DNA from: a virus
Reading direction: 5' to 3' (one strand)
Virus record (IMG/VR): IMGVR_UViG_3300049218_000500
Coordinates: 1 to 61,820 of that record
Length of the DNA stretch: 61,820 bases
Under the pieces are notes generated by a model that did no database searches, was not told the DNA's origin, and saw only the letters and a program-made list of their open reading frames with translations. Both the position numbers and the translations under genes were made by a program. Positions 57,137-61,820 of this stretch are shown one piece after another (position 1 is the stretch's first letter; every line of letters begins with the position of its first letter).

Positions 57137-57597
57137 GCGAACCCGCATGGTTGACGCTCTGTCGCCCGCTGACGCAATCCTTTGAGCGTTGTCGCTTGGC
57201 GGCTTACCCAGACCCGGCGACGGGCGGTGCGCCCTGGACGATCGGGTGGGGTGCGACCGGAACGGGCATCGTGCCTGGGACCGTATGGACGCAGGCGCAG
57301 GCCGATGCGCGGCTTGAAAGCGACTTGCGGGATCGCGGCCGCACGGTCGACCGCCTGGTAGTTGTGCCGTTGACTGACGCGCAGAAAGCCGCGCTTGTCG
57401 ATTTTGTCTACAACGTCGGCGCTGGCAATTTCCTCGGTTCGACGCTGCTGCGACGCCTCAATGCTCGGACCTACGCACTCGCAGCTGCCGAGTTTCCGAA
57501 GTGGAACATGGCGGCCGGCAAGGTGGTGGGCGGCTTGGTACGTCGCCGTGCCGCAGAGCAATCTCTTTTCAACACTGGCACCTGGAGCGACGCATGA
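57133..57597 (+). CDS. Endolysin, GH24 (T4-type) lysozyme
   Basis: 154 residues. Catalytic pattern E18 (SFERCRLAAY), D27 (PDPATGG) and T36 (PWTIGWGAT) fits the Glu-Asp-Thr set of GH24, with a six-residue insertion between Asp and Thr compared with P1 Lyz. ALVDFVYNVGAGNF and WNMAAGKVVGGLVRRRAAEQ complete the fold. No signal or SAR segment is seen, so it needs the holin for release. GTG start in the GTGA overlap. Confidence 0.93.
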   Translation: MSEPAWLTLCRPLTQSFERCRLAAYPDPATGGAPWTIGWGATGTGIVPGTVWTQAQADARLESDLRDRGRTVDRLVVVPLTDAQKAALVDFVYNVGAGNFLGSTLLRRLNARTYALAAAEFPKWNMAAGKVVGGLVRRRAAEQSLFNTGTWSDA

Positions 57598-57893
57598 CGT
57601 TACTCGGAACCATATGCAGCGCAATCATCGCCGGGATTTTCAGTCTTTTCGGTAAGAAGGCGGCGTCGAGCGAGAACACCCAGGCCGTCGAAGTCGCCAA
57701 CAAAGCCGGCGCGCTGTCTGCCGATGAATCCCGCGCCACGCGCGCTAACACCGATAAGGAACTCGCCGCAAATGATGCTCAGACCGATGCTGATCTTGCT
57801 CGCGTGCGCAGCGCTAACAGCTTGCCCGATGGTCAAGCAGCCGTCGCTGACGCAATCGCTCGCTCCCGTTCACACGCTAGTGCCGACAGTTGA
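57594..57893 (+). CDS. Inner-membrane spanin (Rz-like)
   Basis: 99 residues: one N-terminal membrane segment (about 1-19, MTLLGTICSAIIAGIFSLFG) and a charged, Ala-rich coiled-coil periplasmic part (ANTDKELAANDAQTDADLAR). Overlaps the endolysin by 4 bases and contains, in another frame, the start of the outer spanin. Would bridge the envelope at the last lysis step. Confidence 0.8.
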   Translation: MTLLGTICSAIIAGIFSLFGKKAASSENTQAVEVANKAGALSADESRATRANTDKELAANDAQTDADLARVRSANSLPDGQAAVADAIARSRSHASADS

Positions 57894-58098
57894 CTGCGAC
57901 GAGGACAAACCCGATGCCGAACTACCTGATTACCCTCTGGCGCCGTCTGTTGAGTCGATCGACAGTCTCCACGCCTACTCCATTGCCCAGCAATCCTGGG
58001 CCGTCAGCGCCGCCGGCGTCGTCACTGACGAGCATACCTTACGTCGAAATACCCTCAAGTGCCTCGACGGCCTCCGCGCCCGTGGCCTCATCAACTGA
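57772..58098 (+). CDS. Outer-membrane spanin lipoprotein (Rz1-like)
   Basis: 108 residues in the +1 frame relative to the inner spanin and overlapping its last 122 bases. It begins MMLRPMLILLACAALTAC, a signal peptide with an LTAC lipobox, so Cys18 would be lipidated; the rest is Pro-rich (DKPDAELPDYPLAP) with three more cysteines. AAGGA lies 11 bases upstream. The nested Rz/Rz1-like architecture supports both calls. Confidence 0.86.
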   Translation: MMLRPMLILLACAALTACPMVKQPSLTQSLAPVHTLVPTVDCDEDKPDAELPDYPLAPSVESIDSLHAYSIAQQSWAVSAAGVVTDEHTLRRNTLKCLDGLRARGLIN

Positions 58099-58111
58099 AA
58101 AAGGAATCAAC

Positions 58112-58522
58112 ATGTTCACACTTACCGCAGTCGCAGCCGCAATTACCAAAGGCGAGACGGTCATCGAAAACGCAGTCGCCGCGATCGGCACCGCAGTAAC
58201 CGCCGTTACTGCCGTCGTGGCAGGCGTCAAGAAGTTGATCGGTTATATCCCGACGCTGATGCAGACGTTCGAAAATGCATACGCCGCGGTCGGCGACTCG
58301 ACCAATGGCGCGGGCAAGTTGGCCGGCGTGCTCGCCGCACTGGAAGCGACCGCCGCGAAGATCGGCGTCGACTGGAACGACTCGATCAAGGCCGTGATCG
58401 CGAACATCATCGCGCAGGCAAAGGCCGCATTCAACGCTGTGGCTGGTATCGGCTCGTCGTCGACCACGACCGCGCCGGCAACCACGACGGGCGCAGCAGA
58501 AACCGCCGCCACGGTAGGCTAA
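58112..58522 (+). CDS. Ala/Thr-rich helical protein after the spanins
   Basis: 136 residues with AAAGGA upstream. Mostly Ala/Val/Thr helices (AAIGTAVTAVTAVVAGVKKLIG looks like one amphipathic or membrane helix, split here) and a Ser/Thr/Pro-rich tail. No family recognised. Could be membrane-active, given its neighbours. Confidence 0.68.
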   Translation: MFTLTAVAAAITKGETVIENAVAAIGTAVTAVTAVVAGVKKLIGYIPTLMQTFENAYAAVGDSTNGAGKLAGVLAALEATAAKIGVDWNDSIKAVIANIIAQAKAAFNAVAGIGSSSTTTAPATTTGAAETAATVG

Positions 58523-58526
58523 CGAC

Positions 58527-58934
58527 ATGAGCGCGTTCCTTTCGAAACTGGAAATGGAAAACGCGGACGGGAAGGACGACGGCGAGTGGCTGCTCGTTGC
58601 GCCGCTCGTCTATCAGTCGGACGTCGCCAGCATGACGCTGACGGCACCCGTCGGATTTTCGACCGATCTTGCGTCTGTTCCGCGACTGCCTGTAGTTTTC
58701 TGGCTGTGCGGCAGTACGTCGAACGAGGCGGCCGTAGTGCACGACTACCTCTATCGATCGAAGATCTTGCCGCGCGCGAAAGCCGATGCAGTCCTGCGCG
58801 AGGCGAGCGCGGTCACCGGCGTGGCCGCCTGGCGCCGCGGCTTGATGTGGGCCGGCGTGAGGCTTTTTGGTTGGCATGCTTGGCGAGCGGATTCCGCGAC
58901 ACCGGTCACTGCACCAGCATCTCCATTGAAGTAA
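58527..58934 (+). CDS. DUF1353 protein
   Basis: 135 residues of DUF1353, a common phage family of unknown function: VGFSTDLASVPR near 43-54, AAVVHDYLYRS near 68-78 and a C-terminal helix (GLMWAGVRLFGWHAW). Usually found at the ends of structural or lysis operons, as here. Confidence 0.87.
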   Translation: MSAFLSKLEMENADGKDDGEWLLVAPLVYQSDVASMTLTAPVGFSTDLASVPRLPVVFWLCGSTSNEAAVVHDYLYRSKILPRAKADAVLREASAVTGVAAWRRGLMWAGVRLFGWHAWRADSATPVTAPASPLK

Positions 58935-59132
58935 TCCCCGATCACTGCTCGGGACCGGTGTACTGTTCTCGCCGTCGGCCTCGCTGAGCAGGGCGTGCGC
59001 GACCGCGTACAACTCAGTGCGCACGGCTCAGCGGCACTAAAGCGGCGGGCTGATCTGGAAGAAAAGGGGGAACTGGTCGGTTGTTGGTCGATGCTTACGC
59101 CATCGGCTCGCCGCCCACACTTTTTCTGACCG

Positions 59133-59390
59133 TCATGTCTTCTTGCGCAGCGCGTCAAGGAGCAACTCCATTGCGCGGCCAGCAGGGCCGTCTCTTTCCA
59201 TGCGCGCCTCCATGCCCTTCTCAAAAAGGGTCATGCCTATGTTGACGAGAAGCTGCCAGTCAAATGGCGTAAGCACGTCCTTATTATCGGAAAGCCATTG
59301 CGCGAGAGCAGCAGTTGCATCGTCGATCTTCGGCGCATGGTCATCGACATATCCATCTTCAAAAAGTTTCAAGACCTCGTATGGCGTCAT
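59133..59390 (-). CDS. Small protein related to the 17290-17508 product
   Basis: 85 residues, GGAG 6 bases before the ATG. Begins MTPYEVLKLFEDG and has VLTPFDWQLLVNIGMTLFEKG, which match the immunity-region gene at 17290 (MTPQDIAMLFEKA, ILSQDDIALLVHVGGAL). It is the last phage-like gene before the right junction and is leftward. The 198 bases before it (58935-59132) hold nothing recognisable. Confidence 0.72.
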   Translation of the reverse strand: MTPYEVLKLFEDGYVDDHAPKIDDATAALAQWLSDNKDVLTPFDWQLLVNIGMTLFEKGMEARMERDGPAGRAMELLLDALRKKT

Positions 59391-59442
59391 GGCGCACTCC
59401 GATGTGTTTCGCGAGAGTAGGATGGCTGAATACACCTCTTTA

Positions 59443-59495
59443 ACGCACCCCCGAAATTCCCTACGTCAGAGTTACTCTTGGGACAGTGGGTGCGT
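59443..59495. repeat. Inverted repeat near the right end, possible attachment-arm region
   Basis: ACGCACCC (59443-59450) and GGGTGCGT (59488-59495) are exact complements 37 bases apart, in an AT-rich intergenic stretch (59391-59565) between the last phage gene and the truncated host gene. They could be integrase or accessory-factor sites of attR, or a loose hairpin. The core crossover cannot be set without the left end. Confidence 0.4.
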
Positions 59496-59565
59496 CAAAA
59501 ATGGTGCTGTAAGTCATTGTTTACTATGGTTGCATGCGGTGCTATTTGATGGGCTCTTTCTTAGC

Positions 59566-59898
59566 TTAACATACAGCGTAAGTATAAGATAAATAACGAA
59601 AAACCCTGTATTTGTAGCCTATTGTGAGAACGATGATGCGCATGCTTGGCAGCAAGCGACGCAGTGTCGACAGCAAACGGAGACCGTCTTGTTGACGACT
59701 GCCCGGCATCGAGAAGTCCGTTACGAGCACATCGCACGGTGGCTGATGGGTATCTTCCTGGCTTTTCAGGCACGCCATCAATTCGTCGCAACTGGAAGCA
59801 GTCCCGACGATGTCGATGTTCGGCATCGTGGCGCAGACGTGCTCCACGCCCCTGAGAAAGAATGGGTGGTCGTCAGCTACTATCACTCGACAAGTCAT
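59566..59898 (-). pseudogene. Host response regulator cut by the prophage junction
   Basis: The first 92 residues are a clear receiver domain of the NarL/FixJ-LuxR type: acidic pair in VADDHPFF, phosphoacceptor D61 in VLVTDFSMPG, and switch T92 in RIIVLT. After that the frame reads IGYKYRVFRYLSYTYAVC, unrelated AT-rich sequence, and the conserved Lys and the LuxR HTH are missing. The break at about 59620-59626 marks the phage-host junction; the missing 3' part is expected left of position 1, outside the window. Confidence 0.8.
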
Positions 59899-60247
59899 GA
59901 CTGCTCCATTATCGAAAAGGCGCTCTAAGAGCGCGGAGAACCCTAAACAACGGGCTTAGGTCGGTCGCTACGACCGCGGGCATGGCCATGCTGAAAACAG
60001 ACAATCCCCTTCAAGGACGGTGCACATCGTGCGGCTTTGACGAACCAAGATTGGGGTATGTCTCAATCACGGCTATGGTGCCCACTTTGCGAGGGTGACG
60101 AAACGTGACTGGTCTCAATCCCCGCGCCTTCCCAACGGTTACGGTGGGGTGTGATAGGGTGATACAGCAACAAGAAAAAGAGGCGGAACGGCATCCTTCG
60201 GGTGCCGGATAACCGCGGCACCTGTCGCGTCTTACAAGGCTTTTTTC
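59899..60247. other. Intergenic region between divergent host genes
   Basis: 349 bases without a credible gene. It would hold the promoters of the leftward response regulator and the rightward DUF1345 gene. One hairpin is seen (CGGCATCC-TTC-GGGTGCCG, about 60189-60207) and a run of six T just before the DUF1345 ATG. No tRNA or repeat was recognised. Confidence 0.6.
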
Positions 60248-60961
60248 ATGCAGACCTACGTTCGTAGCTTGATACGCTTCCACCATCGTCTCTATGGCGC
60301 GCTGGCCGTGGGCGTCGTCGCGGCGGCCGTCGCACCATCGAAGTGGCACGTTTTCGAGCGTGTCCTGTTTGGTTGGAATGTGGGTCTGTGGCTGTACCTG
60401 ATTCTGTTGTGGGCGATGATGTATCGCGCCGAGTCTGCCAGCCGGCGCGTCGCGCTCGACAGTGAAGACGAAAGTGCTTCAACCGTGCTGGTCACCACCT
60501 GTGTTGCCGCATTGGCCAGCATCGCCGCCATTGTGTTCGAACTCGGAACCGCCCATACGGCAGGAAGTGGTGGGCAGAAGGCATTGCATCTCGCCCTCTC
60601 GGGCTTCGCCCTGATAGGTGCGTGGACGTTGTTGCCGACCGCCTTTACCGTGTACTACGCTCGCTTGTTCTACATGCATCATAGTTGGAGCGATGCAGCC
60701 ATGCCAAGATCCGGGGACGGTGTCGCTTCGCCTGCGAAATCGACCTTGCCCTTGCGTTTTCCGGATGACAAAACCCATCCCGATTATGTCGATTTTGCCT
60801 ACTTCGCTTTTACGATCGCTGTTGCCGCACAGACGTCGGATGTGGCGGTTGCAGACTCCGCCACACGGCGCTTTACGCTGATCCAATCGCTTTTGGCGTT
60901 CTTTTTTAATTTGGTGATCCTGGGCGTTTCAGTGAACGTGGCGGCCAGTTTATTGAGTTGA
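60248..60961 (+). CDS. DUF1345 membrane protein (host)
   Basis: 237 residues with about five membrane segments. Conserved family features: AFTVYYARLFYMHH, LRFPDDKTHPDYVDFAYFAF and QTSDVAVAD followed by an Arg, all in the usual order. Function unknown. Typical chromosomal gene of proteobacteria, placing this part outside the prophage. Confidence 0.88.
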   Translation: MQTYVRSLIRFHHRLYGALAVGVVAAAVAPSKWHVFERVLFGWNVGLWLYLILLWAMMYRAESASRRVALDSEDESASTVLVTTCVAALASIAAIVFELGTAHTAGSGGQKALHLALSGFALIGAWTLLPTAFTVYYARLFYMHHSWSDAAMPRSGDGVASPAKSTLPLRFPDDKTHPDYVDFAYFAFTIAVAAQTSDVAVADSATRRFTLIQSLLAFFFNLVILGVSVNVAASLLS

Positions 60962-61202
60962 TGTCGCTGTTAAGGTGCCGACGCAACGACCGTAAAATGC
61001 CCATTCGTGGCTGCATCAGAAACATTTTTGCCGGTCACACACGCTGTTTCGATTGGCCTGTCCGACGTGTTGCTTCGGCGATGGCACGCTAACTTCGGGC
61101 AATCGCCTTGCCATGGCCGGCCAGGCGATGGACACCTGCCGTGGCGTCCACGGGGACAGCGGTTAGAATGCGAACTGTTCTCCCATTTTTACGCTGATTG
61201 CA

Positions 61203-61820
61203 ATGGTCGCCTCCGGTACGCCCCCCCAAGATTTATCCCGTCCAACCCCTGGTCATGCTGTCGAGACGCATCCGATCGATGCCGCTGACACGCATGCGCT
61301 GCCGCTGCGATTGCAGGCCGTCGATCTCCGTAATGATCCGCTTGCCGCCGTCTTCGTAAAGGACGAAGTCGTCGACGTCGTCTTTGCGAAATCGCCGGGC
61401 GCGCTGCTGAGTTTGGAAGGGCCGAACGCTTATGCCGTCAACGACGCCTTGGTGCAAGCCGCCAGCGGCGAGCGATGGGTCGTCTCCCGTGCGCGCTTCG
61501 ATCCTAAATACCTGCCTGCGGATGCCGGGTTACGCCATGGCGACGACGGTGCGTACCGTAACCGCCCCGTGCCGGTATTGGCCAAGCGCATGGACCGATC
61601 GTTCACGATCGCGCGAAGTGCCGGGGGCGATTTCTTGCAAGGCGTCGCGGGCGATTGGCTACTGCAATATGCCCCGGAGGATTACGGCGTGGTGCAGCAG
61701 GCGCGATTCGCGCGCGTCTATCAAGCGCGCCCCGAGCAGGGCGATCGATCGTCATCCGTCGATGCGGCAGGGCAAGCGAGCGCGCGAGAAGGGGATAAGG
61801 ACAGCGAGTTGGACGCATGA
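61203..61820 (+). CDS. PGDYG-like host protein
   Basis: 205 residues. The middle has LQAVDLRNDPLAAVFVKDE, and near residues 140-170 comes GGDFLQGVAGDWLLQY followed by APEDYGVVQQARFARVY, resembling the PGDYG-type domain. The C-terminus is polar. The 241 bases before it (60962-61202) hold no recognisable gene. Function unknown. Confidence 0.72.
   Translation: MVASGTPPQDLSRPTPGHAVETHPIDAADTHALPLRLQAVDLRNDPLAAVFVKDEVVDVVFAKSPGALLSLEGPNAYAVNDALVQAASGERWVVSRARFDPKYLPADAGLRHGDDGAYRNRPVPVLAKRMDRSFTIARSAGGDFLQGVAGDWLLQYAPEDYGVVQQARFARVYQARPEQGDRSSSVDAAGQASAREGDKDSELDA

Noticed and set aside
59391-59640. tRNA gene as the attachment site
   Set aside because: No cloverleaf, T-loop or anticodon arm could be formed at the right end; the junction falls in a protein-coding gene.

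Overview
The window is an almost complete temperate, contractile-tailed (myovirus-type) prophage in the chromosome of a GC-rich betaproteobacterium, most likely a member of the Burkholderiaceae. That placement is inferred from codon use, from the phage gene families present (NinB, DUF2591/NinX, DUF3268, DUF5131, YdaS-like Cro, Rad50-like ATPase with RecT and nuclease) and from the DUF1345 and PGDYG-type host genes on the right. The prophage runs from the integrase stop codon at position 1 to about 59,620. There it meets a truncated host response-regulator gene, and unrelated host genes follow to 61,820. The left attachment site lies just outside the window.

Layout. 1-2028: integrase, excisionase and three small rightward genes, two of them paralogues. 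2029-16114: one long leftward early operon from a pL-like promoter at about 16161-16189. It encodes a recombination set (SMC/Rad50-like ATPase, DEDDh exonuclease, RecT-like annealing protein, PD-(D/E)XK nuclease with cysteines for an Fe-S cluster), a C5-cytosine methyltransferase with six internal repeats, a DUF5131 protein and many small proteins. Consecutive genes mostly overlap by 4 bases. 16115-20668: immunity region with a short repressor lacking a peptidase domain, a divergent YdaS/Cro-like gene, five operators of the form GTAGC-N4-GCTAC shared between pL and the repressor/cro intergenic region, a near-perfect LexA box upstream of a small gene that converges on the repressor, and several accessory genes. 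20669-28391: rightward early operon with an HTH regulator, a DNA methyltransferase, a replication initiator, DnaB helicase, RuvC-like resolvase, NinB and a Q-position gene. A leftward DUF4145 gene is inserted in it. 28399-28488: a promoter-short leader-terminator arrangement like lambda pR'-tR', followed by small genes, a BrnT/BrnA toxin-antitoxin pair and a Rha gene that looks frameshifted. 30718-53917: late genes, with an HK97-like head (terminase, portal, protease/scaffold, capsid), a Mu/P2-like contractile tail (sheath, tube, chaperone with a -1 frameshift site, tape measure, hub, spike, gpW, gpJ, gpI) and a tail fibre. 53942-55878: an AT-rich leftward acyltransferase gene (possible surface conversion) and a HigB/HigA pair. 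55933-58934: lysis cassette (holin candidates, GH24 endolysin, overlapping inner and outer spanins) and two small genes. 59133-59390: a small gene paralogous to one in the immunity region.

Working model. In the lysogen the 147-residue repressor binds the left and right operator clusters and shuts off pL and pR. It has no LexA-type cleavage domain, so RecA-driven self-cleavage cannot explain induction. The LexA-box gene facing it (18366-18665) is therefore the best candidate in the window for an SOS-controlled switch, although its own family suggests a small SH3/KOW-like fold of unknown function. After induction the Q-position protein would let polymerase pass the terminator at 28458-28488 and the later terminator-like hairpins at 29150, 30660, 41211, 51375 and 55892. 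Accessory genes (two toxin-antitoxin pairs, acyltransferase, zinc-ribbon membrane protein, cysteine-protease-like protein, DUF4145 protein) sit on the opposite strand or between modules, as morons do.

All calls come from reading the sequence and from remembered family features; no database search was run.
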